A stretch of 64,000 nucleotides of DNA from CAJBLF01 sp964504915 (GTDB lineage: Bacteria > Patescibacteriota > Gracilibacteria > Absconditabacterales > Absconditicoccaceae): positions 62,001-126,000 of the forward strand of contig CAZDFH010000001.1 of NCBI GenBank assembly GCA_964504915.1, given 5' to 3'. The position numbers and the translations under genes were made by a program. Position 1 is the first letter of the stretch. The number at the start of each line of letters is the position of its first letter. Shown piece after piece: positions 40,284 to 49,398 of this stretch. Under the pieces are notes generated by a model. It did no database searches and was not told where the DNA came from. It was given only the letters and a program-made list of their open reading frames with translations.

Positions 40284-40816
40284 CATGGCTGTAGCCTTAG
40301 CTTCTTACCACTCTGTAGATACGCAAACAATTCTTGCGAGGTCATTCCCAGAACTTCTGCTAGGTTTTTTATAAACCTTTGTTGTAATATCTGGGTCTTT
40401 TCTCTTAGATTATCACAGACTCCATGTAGGATATCTATATTGTTCTCATTTAGCTGTCTCAAAGGTCATATTTCTACATATTTATCGTTGTGTATCTGAT
40501 CCCCAGTTATATCTATATTCCCGTCATCAAGTGCATTCACAAAATGGAGAAATTTTTTTCTTCCGAAGGCGGTTTCAAGTAAAATTTCTTTGACCTTGTT
40601 TGTGATCGATATTCTACAAACTGCTAATTTTCCTCAGAAAGTTTCTTTAACGACCAATGATGTAACTAAGCATTGAAATGTCTGTGGCTGAAAAAACGAA
40701 ATGAGAAATGGCGCATAGGAACTCTTTATAGACCGAGCTTTTTGGAATGCTTGCTTTACCTCATCCAGACTTACTGGACGAATCTCCTGTAGTGTAGAAG
40801 ATACATTTTCCATCAT
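40280..40816 (-). CDS. hypothetical protein, 178 aa
   Basis: The family is unknown. It is soluble and mainly helical, with a hydrophobic stretch in the first third (APFLISFFQPQTFQCLVTSL) too short for a certain membrane helix. Two glycines are TGA (TFGGKL and EIGPLR). The stop TAA (40280-40282) overlaps the stop of the CYTH gene. It has a 16-bp-spacer promoter. ATG 40816 or 40813 may be used. Confidence 0.65.
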
Positions 40817-40842
40817 TAAAAAAATAGCTATAAAACATTTAT

Positions 40843-40870
40843 TTTATAACTATTCTCTCATAAATGTCAA
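40843..40870 (-). promoter_or_regulatory. promoter TTGACA - 16 bp - TATAAA
   Basis: The minus-strand -35 is at 40865-40870 and the -10 at 40843-40848, 26 nt before the start codon. Confidence 0.7.
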
Positions 40871-40904
40871 CTCAACTAGACAATTGATAATCTCCCCTAC
40901 AACA

Positions 40905-40933
40905 AAAAAGCCGGCATAAAACGCTCGGCTTTT
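40905..40933 (-). terminator. rho-independent terminator
   Basis: Stem aaaagccg/cggctttt with T-run on the minus strand, 9 bp downstream of the gene at 40942. Confidence 0.75.
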
Positions 40934-40941
40934 CTCATAAT

Positions 40942-41190
40942 TCAATAGAAATCCCCACAACCATAACATTCATTTGGGTCCATTTTACCACCTATTCCAC
41001 TATCCATGATACATTCATCTTGACGACTGGAATGACAGACCTTATTTAAGGCAGGAGGGAGCCCTAGTCCCAAAAAAACTTCATGGAAGCATCCTTTTTT
41101 TGTACATCTCATATACCAGGTACCTTTTTTATGTACCATTCTATGAGTACAAAACCCTTTTTTCTTTTTAGTTGATTTTTTTGGTGCCAT
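40942..41190 (-). CDS. small basic Cys-rich protein, 82 aa
   Basis: The first 35 residues are strongly basic (MAPKKSTKKKKGF) and include two Cys-containing segments (FCTHR, RCTKKGCFHE). The C terminus has paired cysteines (NECYGCGDFY). Seven to eight Cys and several His suggest one or two small zinc sites. No TGA codon occurs; it has its own promoter and terminator, so it is a compact single-gene unit. A nucleic-acid-binding role is possible but not shown. Confidence 0.65.
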   Translation of the reverse strand: MAPKKSTKKKKGFCTHRMVHKKGTWYMRCTKKGCFHEVFLGLGLPPALNKVCHSSRQDECIMDSGIGGKMDPNECYGCGDFY

Positions 41191-41214
41191 AGTTCTTTAT
41201 TTTGATTATAGTTT

Positions 41215-41242
41215 TCTATACTTATCTTATCCATTTTGTCAA
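41215..41242 (-). promoter_or_regulatory. promoter TTGACA - 16 bp - TATAGA
   Basis: The minus-strand -35 is at 41237-41242 and the -10 at 41215-41220, 24 nt before ATG 41190. Confidence 0.7.
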
Positions 41243-41282
41243 TATAAGATTTTTTGATTAATGCCCTGCCTGCGACAAGTAG

Positions 41283-41312
41283 TCTCTATACTATAAACTA
41301 TACACTCTATAA
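41283..41312. repeat. ctatacactataaac repeat, copy 2
   Basis: It overlaps the 3' end of miaA and supplies its last codons and TAG stop. Confidence 0.5.
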
Positions 41313-42244
41313 CTAACGTTCTCTTTAGGGGTTTGCTTGCCTTCGGCTATGTAGCGACGAAATCGGCTTCTTTGCTTCTTGGCCAGCTGATGTGTATGGA
41401 CCTTCATGGCTTCTTCCAAACCCCTCATGTCACTTTTCCCATCGAGAAACTCTATGACTTCTTTGTAGCCAATCCCCTGCATAGACTGCACATCCTTCGT
41501 GTATCCGCGAGCCAACAGCGATTCCACTTCAGCAATAAGTCATTCCTTTAGCATATCTTTGATCCTTGCATTAATTCTCTTATTGGTTTCTTCTTTGTCT
41601 CTTCGGAGCCCAATCATGAGCAATGGCCACTGTACCGGTTGCTGGACGAATCACTCGGTCTTTGTCTGTCCCGTGGTATAAAATATTTCTAAGGCTCTGA
41701 CCAAATATCTCGTAGACTTGGGATGAAGTTTGGATGCTTCTTCTGGGTCTAGTTTGCTTAATTCACGGTGCAAATAACCGGGGTCTTTTTCTTCTTTAGC
41801 AAAAAGTTCATCTCTTAATGGATAATCAGGTTTCGCATCTGGCATAGTAAAATTCTTGTATATCGTATCAATATACAGTCCTGTTCATCAGACGATAATA
41901 GGTAATTTTCCTTTCTTCTGAATGTTCTTAACAATCTCAATCGTATCTTTCTGCCACTGCCCTGCTGTATATCGCTGGTCAGGATCGACAATATTTATTT
42001 GATGATGAGGGATTTTCTTTAAAACAGATTCTGGCACTTTGTCAGTTCAAATATTCATATAACGAAAAATCTGCCTGCTATCGGCAGAAATTATTTCTAT
42101 ATCGAAATATTCTGACAATAAAATGGAGAGTTTACTTTTGCCAGTAGCCGTAGCTCATCGGATAATGACTACACCGTTGGGATTCTTAGCATGAAAGATT
42201 TCTATTTCTTTTTTCACCTCTTGGACAATATCTTGGACTTCCAT
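41291..42244 (-). CDS. miaA: tRNA dimethylallyltransferase, 317 aa
   Basis: MiaA adds the dimethylallyl group to N6 of A37 in tRNAs reading UNN codons, which include UGA; that is notable in a genome that decodes UGA. P-loop VIIRGATATGKSKLS contains a TGA glycine. Other motifs are IISADSRQIFRYMNIGTDK (catalytic Asp/Gln), HHQINIVDPDQRYTAGQW, and IIVGGTGLYIDTI. The C terminus has QGIGYKEVIEFL and THQLAKKQRSRFRR (arginine-rich). Length is normal. Confidence 0.94.
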
Positions 42245-42257
42245 TTGCTCGGCTGAA

Positions 42258-42385
42258 CTATTAAAAATGTACAAATATTTTTCAAATTATTCCGAATTAC
42301 CGAAACAATGTATTAATTTTAGAATTTTAAAATTTACATATTTGTTTTGGAACAATTTGGAATAATTCGTAAATTCGTACATTTT
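42258..42385. repeat. large AT-rich inverted repeat, copy 4 (head-to-head)
   Basis: Arms of about 45 bp (aatgtacaaat...caaattattccgaattaccgaaacaa versus ttgttttggaacaatttggaataattcg...cgtacatt) flank a 35-bp centre. It fills the gap between miaA and the next gene and could form a long hairpin. Confidence 0.7.
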
Positions 42386-43163
42386 ATTCTATTCCATATT
42401 TCTCTGGATTGAAGAAAGGCATCTGAGAACATTTCACGGTATCACACATGATCTTGCCTATCTTGTATTCCTCGCCTCTTTTTACCAACACGACGGATCG
42501 ATTTTCTGTATAGAGATGATTATCTTTGAGGGTATATTGTACTGTATAGGTCACTTTTTCTGCAGAAGCAGAAGTCGTAGTACGTGGGACAATCTGTAGA
42601 TTCTGCACCTGCAGTGGTCATTGGAGTCCACCCACGAATTTGGTAATCCGATTTTTGGTAAAATACGTAACAAAAACATTCGTCGCCTTCAATGGTTTAT
42701 CTGCTAATTTGGACATAGCCGAGAAATCTTTTTGATTTAATGCAGTATAAAACTGCACGACTACATCAGTCAAATTTGTTGTGACGACTGGGATCTCTCA
42801 TGTAATCGCCTGTGCTCATGTATCTTCTTGATAAGGGATGTTGCCTGTATCTACATTGACGATTGTTGCATCGTCTTGGTCTGCCAGTGTCTCTGAAAGT
42901 TTCGCTTGGCCTTTGAGAATAGTTGCGTATAAGGCCAGTAAAAATAGCAACAATGAAAAAACGAATAGCAAAAGAATGATGGTATCTTTTTTGGGAGCAT
43001 GCAGAATATTGACGGAAAAAAATCATCATTTTCTAGGTGCTCTAGGAAGATCGTAATTTTTGATCTCCTTCTTTGGTCTACCTGGTCATGCTTGCTTGGC
43101 CTTTGGCTTGGCAGCTACGAACATTTTCTTTGGTCTTCATGGAGCTTTCTTTTTGTTTGGCAT
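42384..43163 (-). CDS. membrane-anchored protein with basic AT-hook-like N terminus, 259 aa
   Basis: The N-terminal ~65 residues are Lys/Pro/Arg rich with GRPKKMF and GRPKKE repeats like AT-hooks or a charged cytoplasmic tail, encoded with many TGA glycines. One membrane helix (TIILLLFVFSLLLFLLALYA) follows, then an external domain. The C-terminal half (VVVQFYTALNQKDFSAMSKL ... YTVQYTLKDNHLYTENRSV) resembles an NTF2-like fold. The function is unknown. It lies downstream of the peptidoglycan-binding protein gene. Confidence 0.7.
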
Positions 43164-43206
43164 CTCTTGTCATCTAGGTATATAAAATTAATTGAAGTTA
43201 TTTTAT

Positions 43207-43275
43207 ATTAAGTGTAGAGTGTAAAGTGTAGAGTTTCCCTCAACTATAAACTATACACTATTAACTATACACTTA
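43207..43275. repeat. ctatacactataaac repeat, copy 3
   Basis: Direct and inverted 'gtgtagagtgtaaagtg' and 'actataaactatacacta' units lie between two minus-strand genes. Confidence 0.55.
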
Positions 43276-43282
43276 CTAAGAT

Positions 43283-44812
43283 TTATTTCGTTAGTAGTTT
43301 ATTCAATGAAGCCCTAGTCGATGGGCCAAGTAAACCACGTAGTGCAGCACTGCTTTTTTTTGTTACAATACCTTTCTGTAGCTGATATGCATAGAGCGCA
43401 TCTTTGGTCGCCTGCGTGAATATATTATCAATAGCCCCAGCATAGAGATTTATACTTTTGAGTACTTGTTGTAGTGCTCCCGCATCAGTGGATTGCTGTC
43501 ACAAAGTCAGCGGTTTGGTGAACACAAAGCCTATTGGCAATACTGATGTTTCCGTGCCTGTGGTAACGACTGGAGCTGTAGTGCCCGTGGTAACTGTCAC
43601 TGGGCTCACTACATTTTGTAGTGTAGTCAGTAGTGATGTGATACCTTTTTGGAATGACGCTATTTTTTGCTGGAGTATTTTCGTATTGAAGATATTTTGG
43701 AATCCGCTTAGCAATCATGACTTGAATGTTTCTTTATTTGTAGTTCATTGTGCAGCTGCGATACCACTCGTAATATTCGCTGATACTTTTGTAATTTGCT
43801 GGGACAGTAATGCCATCCCCGTATCATCACTTGCACCGATGACGTTGGAGCAATTGAAACGTTGATTATTGTAATACGTCGTCTGGAATTTGGTATATGT
43901 ATCAGCTAGTTTGGTATATGCAGCACGATCATATCGCTGTTGGAAAGCCTTTGCGAAATATTCATCCATATCTAGCATATATTGTTTGAGCGTGGCCTGT
44001 TTCTGCACTGATAGTTCTCCTGATAATGTAGGCAGAAGTTTAAATACTTTCAGCTTCAATGCGATGACAGGATCAAGTTGGGCCGATAAGGTAGCTATAG
44101 CGTTTGCCTTGAGGACAGTGACTTTATCCATTAGATCTGAGATACCCATTGCCTGATAGATATTTGCTACTTTATCTTGGACAGCAGCATACCCAGATGC
44201 AATAAACATAATTTTACTGATTTTGGCATTTACTGTCTTTACGAGATCTTTATTTTGTGCTCCATATTGGACATAATCTATAATGAAATTTCTAATCTTA
44301 GCTCTATAGCCTGATTCGAATGATTGAATAAGTGATTTATCCTTGGTTATACTAGCATCGATATCTGCTTTTAGTGCTCATTTTTGTGCCGCATATGTGG
44401 AGCCATCAAACAGGTCTACGGTATTTTCTTTCTGTAGATTATTTTTTTCTTCCAATCCTGCTACTTTATTTTCAAATTCTGAAATATCTCTCGCTAAGGC
44501 AGTTTTGAGTGATAACTTATCTTTCTGTAGCTGTGAAAGTAATGAATCTGCCGGGAATATTCACAGGCACACTAAACTCTGATAATCTGTCGTCTTTAGC
44601 ATACTCAGTCACGTCTTACTAAATTCCTGGTACACATTTGCATATCATGATTCAAAGAGTGCGTTGAGGGTGGTCTTCTGCGTCTGCATATAATCTACTA
44701 TATCGCCAGAAAACACCGTCGCTGATGTGTCGGCTGATGTATATTGTGGTAGGATCGCCCCACAGACAAACAACATACCAAACAACGACAGAAGTCAAAT
44801 TGTTTTTTTCAT
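43283..44812 (-). CDS. secreted protein with C-terminal peptidoglycan-binding domain, 509 aa
   Basis: Signal peptide MKKTIGLLSLFGMLFVCGA with a TGA glycine is followed by a long helical region (residues about 30-380) with few Cys. A Val/Thr-rich linker (VTVTTGTTAPVVTTGTETSV) follows. The last ~70 residues match PG_binding_1: LQQVLKSINLYAGAIDNIF and AYQLQKGI and LLGPSTRASLNKLL. It probably stays on or near the cell wall; no hydrolase domain is visible. Eight or more glycines are TGA. Confidence 0.8.
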
Positions 44813-44929
44813 ATACCAATTTCGTAAAAAGTAAAGATAATCGGCTTATCTACTGTACTTTTATCATTCTTGTAGACGATTTCAAGTTGATTTAATTTCT
44901 TTAATGAATACAATTGAATTGTTGAAATG

Positions 44930-45002
44930 TTAAAGAGTTAAAGAGTTAACGGGTTGCATGAGAATAACACGTTAACCCGCAAACACGCTAACTCGTTAAC
45001 TT
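44930..45002. repeat. GTTAAC repeat, copy 3
   Basis: Units gttaaagagttaacggg and cacgttaacccg...ctcgttaac lie upstream of clpP, as 18420-18520 lies upstream of the ClpC-type gene. Confidence 0.6.
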
Positions 45003-45033
45003 ATTTGTTTTAATTTCTAAAAATAAGAAGAAG

Positions 45034-45618
45034 ATGACACTAATCCCCAGCGTAATCGAAAAGACTAAATGAGGAGAGAGAGCCTATGATATTTATTCTA
45101 GACTGCTCGAAGATAGGATTATTTTTATCGGAGAACAAATTGATTCGACTATTGTCAATTCTGTCCTCGCACAAATGCTATATCTCGAGAAGAAAGCTCC
45201 AGACAAAGATATCATTATGTATATCAATACGCCAGGTGGAGAAGTCTATTCTGGTATGGCGATCTACGATGCTATGCAATACGTCAAATGTGATATTTGC
45301 GTCATAGCGACATGATTAGCTGCGTCTATGGGATCTATTTTTCTCGCAGGATGAACAAAAGGGAAAAGATATGCCTTACCACATAGCAAGATTATGATTC
45401 ATCAGCCGTTAATTAGCTGAGGTGGATTAACCGGGCAAGCAACTGATATCCAGATCGAAGCAGAAGAAATGATGAAAATCAAAAAAATGTTTATCGAAAT
45501 TATGGCAAAGCATACTGGGCAAAAGCCAGACAAAGTAGCCAAAGATATGGAAAGAAATAAATGGATGACACCGCAAGAAGCTAAGGATTATGGATTGATT
45601 GATAAAATTATTGGATAG
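45034..45618 (+). CDS. clpP: ATP-dependent Clp protease proteolytic subunit, 194 aa
   Basis: Serine protease chamber that works with Clp unfoldases. The catalytic Ser is in ATGLAASMGSIFLAGG, the His in MIHQPLISGG and the Asp in KDMERNKWMT, so the triad is complete. MYINTPGGEVYSGMAIYD is the family's oxyanion-side motif. The glycines before Ala-Ala-Ser, after LAG, and in ISGG are TGA. Length is normal. An AGAAG ribosome-binding-like stretch lies just before the ATG, which is unusual in this window. Confidence 0.95.
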
Positions 45619-45680
45619 CTATAAGATGTGAGACATAAGACATAAGACATAAGATATCTCATTTTTCACAACAATTATAG

Positions 45681-45711
45681 AAAAAATCTCGCGGCATAGT
45701 GAGATTTTTTT
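45681..45711 (+). terminator. rho-independent terminator after clpP
   Basis: Stem aaaaatctcgc/gtgagattttt with T-run. Confidence 0.8.
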
Positions 45712-45791
45712 CTTATGAGGAACTTTTGAAATATGCCATATCTCACTACCTGCCTACCGCAGACAGGTTCACTACTAGATACTCATATCTA

Positions 45792-46301
45792 TTATAGTAA
45801 TGCTCTATGTAATTCTGTTAAAATGAACTCAAGTTCTTTTTTGGTTGGTATGCGTAGTGGATGTATCTTTTGTATGTGCTTATTTGGATCCCCAGATGGG
45901 TCCGACACCAGGATATCTTTTCACTGCCTATATGCTCGTAGTCATTTACTTCCTTTCTCTGTCCTCCCCCATTTTCCTTCGTCGAAAGATAGGTTACCCA
46001 TCAGCATTTCTTGATCTCACGGCTGCATGATAATATAGAAAAGATTACTGGATACATCCCTCACTATTTTTTCTGGTCACATTGTATGTGGTATTGTATC
46101 AAAATGCAGGTTCTTATTTAATGTGAGCTCATGGAATATTCTGATGCCTACTTTGTTCCCATATACATAATAGGTTGCATAATCTCTCCCTAAAGCATGC
46201 TCTTGCTTTCTGTCTTGAGGTTTCACCTTGTGGTTAGTAGTATCTCCAGCTTCTGTTAAATGGTCAGCAATAGTGATAATCTTGTCTTGAAGACTCAACA
46301 T
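45792..46301 (-). CDS. hypothetical protein, 169 aa
   Basis: The family is unknown. Under code 25 the frame is open for 170 codons and crosses three or four TGA codons without TAA/TAG. The protein is soluble with varied composition: LQDKIITIADHLTEAGDTTN, AYRQGKDILVSDPSGDPNKH and an ending helix ELEFILTELHRALL. A shorter frame on the opposite strand (45800-46033) was rejected. It begins 34 bp after a decayed gene that shares its tail with gltX. Confidence 0.62.
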
Positions 46302-46335
46302 GATTCATATTCGAAGAAATAAAGAATGAAACAGT

Positions 46336-46568
46336 TTAATGGTGTTGCAATCTTTTGATAACTCTCTCTTTACCCATGACCTGCATTACGGAATAGAAAA
46401 ATTTTACATACTCAAGACAGCTGCTCAGATGACATCATCCTCATCATCTATGGGTCTCGATCAAGTAGTGAACAAATCAAAAGTTTCTCCACTGTATATA
46501 GTACCCTTATCTTTTTCGTCACTGACGTCTTCTCATGGATTACTCTCATTTTTTTCCTTTTCACACAT
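46336..46568 (-). pseudogene. frameshifted small gene with GluRS-like tail
   Basis: An ATG at 46568 opens a Glu/Asp-rich frame ending DDEDDVIGAAVLSM and TAA at 46404. In another frame the DNA continues VKFFYSVMQVMGKERVIKRL to TAA at 46336. A single missing base near 46410-46416 would join them into a ~78-residue protein. The YSVMQVMGKERVxKRL end copies the C terminus of gltX at 46651. It could be a pseudogene, a programmed frameshift or a sequence error. Confidence 0.5.
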
Positions 46569-46650
46569 GTATTTGGATTTTAAGGGGATAAATCTTTCTT
46601 GATGTTTATTGAAATATCCAATAAAGTCAATGGGGTAAAGTATTATAATT

Positions 46651-48309
46651 TTATTTATACAACTTTAGCCTCTTACCTACCCTTTCTTTGCCCATCACCT
46701 GCATGACCGAATAAAGATCTGGTGTCTGCGTAGCACAGCAAAGTTGAATTCTCAGAAACATTGCTAGATCTCAAATTTTTCCAATATATCATCATTCTTT
46801 AAACTCAGCGTTATTCCCCGCGAAGCCGTATTTTTTGCCGACCTCCTTGAGCTGATTAAATCGATCTTCCACGCTCATAGTTAAATCTAAGACTGAAATA
46901 TATTCAGTGGAAAAATTTTTCATAATTTCATTATCATATTGAAACCCTCAACTCTCAACAACCGAAGGTTTCAACTCTCAACACATCTTCTCCCATTCTG
47001 CATCGTAGAAAAAGCGGAGCTGATTTTCTATATCTGCATAGGTGGAAAATCTTTTGGGATCTTTTGGGGTGTGACGTTCGATGTTCAACGCTGACTGGGT
47101 GTATGCGGGGTCGGACACCATTAACGTTGCCAAGTCAGGTTTGTATTTTTTTGCCCGAGTGAGACTTTCTTCATATAACTGCTCAGTAGAAATCCTAGAC
47201 AAGTAGCCGTTGTTGACGCTTTGAAGTTTTACCAGATCAAACAGAGCTCCGGCCTTATTCATATCTTCTAGCTTGATATCAAAGTCTAAATATGATTTAT
47301 CAAGATTCTCTTTTTGTCGATCTTCAAATTTAGAATCGATCAAGTTGATCAAATATTCTAATATTCATTGTACCGCGTAGCCGTTTTCAAAAAAGTATGC
47401 GACATTAGCTTCTGGGTCTTTTCTCTTGGATAATTTTCTCTTTTTCCCTTCATCTAATTTCAATATCTGTGCCAAGTGACAATACTTGGGAACTGGCAAT
47501 CCGCATGCGTTGAATAATTGGATATGTAATGGCACGGATGGCATTCGCTCCTCTGCTCTGATAATGTGAGACATTCTCATGAGATGATCATCTACGATAT
47601 GTGCCAAGTGATAGGTTGGCAAGCCGTCAGATTTCAAGAGGACAATATCATTAAAGTTGTCATTCATTTCAATCTTTCCTCTGAGGACATCCTCAAAAGT
47701 CACTCTCTTGGTCAAATCTCCAGGCGAACGAAATCTGATAATGAAATTTGGATTCCCTTTTATCTGCTCGGCGATTTCCTCTGGTGTCTTATTTCTTCGT
47801 ACGGAATAATTGCCGTAAATGCCTGGTGTCACCTTACTCTTTTCTTGGATCGTTCTCGTAGTCTCCATCTCTTCCTCCGTCATCCGACAAGGATATGCTT
47901 TGCCTTCAGAGATGAGTTGTTTTGCAAATACTTGGTAAAAATATTTTCTCTGAGACTGAATGTATGGTCAGTAGTCTCCCACGTCTGCATTGCTTTCTCC
48001 GATCGGTCACTCATTGATCGGTATGCGAAAGGTTTTGAGTAAATCGATGATTTCATTGATAGATCATTCCACCTCTCTTTTCTGATCAGTGTCTTCTATC
48101 CTAAGGATGAATGATCATTTTTGCTGATCACAAAATTTCCAAGCAGTGAAAGACGTGAATACTGCTCCGATATGGAGAAATCCCGTTGGGCTAGGCGCAA
48201 AACGCGTAGCAATGGGATTTTTTCTTGCAGGAAATATTGTATCTAAGTCAGCGATACTTTCCTTCACATCAGGGAAGATAAGCTCAGCGATATCGTTTCG
48301 AGTGGTCAT
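46651..48309 (-). CDS. gltX: glutamate--tRNA ligase, 552 aa
   Basis: Class I synthetase. The HIGH motif is FAPSPTGFLHIGAVFTSF and the KMSKS motif is KRKLSKRKDPEANV. Between them are the donor-stem and catalytic elements (FNDIVLLKSDGLPTYHLAHI). The C-terminal anticodon-binding region ends YSVMQVMGKERVGKRL. At the join near residue 447 the repeat at 46941-46983 is translated as GELKPSVVESGG. TGA glycines interrupt it at 48112, 47362, 46978 and several later sites. ATG 48309 is used. Whether it also charges tRNA-Gln cannot be told here. Confidence 0.92.
46941..46983. repeat. GAGTTGAAACC repeat within the gltX coding region
   Basis: Inverted copy of the element at 91-140. It is read in frame as ELKPSVVESGG. 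Confidence 0.65.
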
Positions 48310-48366
48310 ATTTTTTAATACAGAATATAAAACCTGCTTGCTGATAGGCAAGTGAAGACCTCAGGA

Positions 48367-48552
48367 TTATTTTATAGATATATTTTTTCTTTGAATATCA
48401 ATAAAACGTGCTGTAGTGAGTAAGGCATCAATTTCTTCTTGATCAAGCCCCTGTTCAACAACATCACTAACTAGCTCTTTGTTAGATAGGATATAATCTT
48501 GATCCTTTCTACTTAGATGTTTAATCATTTGCTTAATTCCCATGAACATCAT
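48367..48552 (-). CDS. small hypothetical protein upstream of gltX, 61 aa
   Basis: A short helical protein (MGIKQMIKHLSRKDQDYILS ... QEEIDALLTTARFIDI). Three ATG codons lie close together at the start (48552, 48549 and 48543). It ends 57 bp before gltX on the same strand and could be cotranscribed. The acidic QEEIDALLTTARF helix suggests a three-helix protein. No TGA and no known family. Confidence 0.55.
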   Translation of the reverse strand: MMFMGIKQMIKHLSRKDQDYILSNKELVSDVVEQGLDQEEIDALLTTARFIDIQRKNISIK

Positions 48553-48648
48553 GGCGATAAATAAAAGTTATGCTTTGAGCATAGCAATATCTGGGAGAAT
48601 TTCAATATCATCAGAAATAAATAGTTTTATCTTTGATTAGAGTACCAG

Positions 48649-49395
48649 CTACATAACAGTCCGACGTATGAAACAATTAACATTTATAGGATCATCTGAT
48701 AGTTCACTTGGGGATACAATATCAACGAAAGATCACTTAGTTTCAACCGAACAATTTGTTAAGGTGGTATTACATATTTTCGTACTTTTCTCTCAGAAAG
48801 CAATTGATTCACCTCTGTAGATAAAGTTCAACTCCACCTGGATATTATTCCCGACTCTTCTGAATGAGCATATAGGAGCAGATAGTGGAGATTGCAATTT
48901 GCGAATTATAAAATGATAACTGTCTATACCAACATCGTAATTTTCATTATATATAACCCTGCTGTCGAGGATTAATAATTTGCTATCGAATCAATCTGAT
49001 AGCATAATAATATTTATATAAAATTCACCGTTAATCTCATGGAAAAAAATTATTGGGTGTCAATTTATTGTTACAATATATGGGGACTTATATGTACATC
49101 ATCAGACAATAAAAGAGCATGTAGGACTAGATAGATGATGATTGAAATTTCACAAAACCATTTCTTTATGTCGTGACTGAAATATCTTTTGTTGAGTTTG
49201 ATTAAAAGTTTCTGGTATCTGTCTATGGCATGTGGGACAGAGGCATAACAGATTTTCTGCTGTGTTCGGGCCTCATAAACAACGAGGGTGTATATGATGT
49301 TTATCGAGAGTTATAGCTGTTCAACAGACCTCGCATAGTCCTTTAGATCTTTCCTTTAACTTACATTCTTCTTCCTTCGCAATATATACCATCAT
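48649..49395 (-). CDS. HNH endonuclease with novel C-terminal domain, 248 aa
   Basis: A compact HNH (beta-beta-alpha metal) nuclease domain lies in the first 60 residues: CEVCGTAITLDKHHIHPR followed by LGGPNTAENLLCLCPTCH. Two CxxC pairs build the structural zinc site and HH...N...H the active site. The remaining ~180 residues are a beta-rich domain of unknown type. About eight glycines are TGA, so no ORF is seen under the standard code. Its ATG is 3 bp after the stop of the last solenoid gene, so it belongs to that operon. Confidence 0.85.
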
Positions 49396-49398
49396 ATG

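Noticed and set aside
45800..46033. Plus-strand 77-aa frame resembling a two-helix membrane protein
   Set aside because: It overlaps a 170-codon minus-strand frame with better composition and no TAA/TAG; the hydrophobic look comes from the antisense strand.
46339..46602. 87-codon plus-strand frame
   Set aside because: Antisense to the frameshifted GluRS-tail gene; Ser-rich composition is an effect of the opposite strand.
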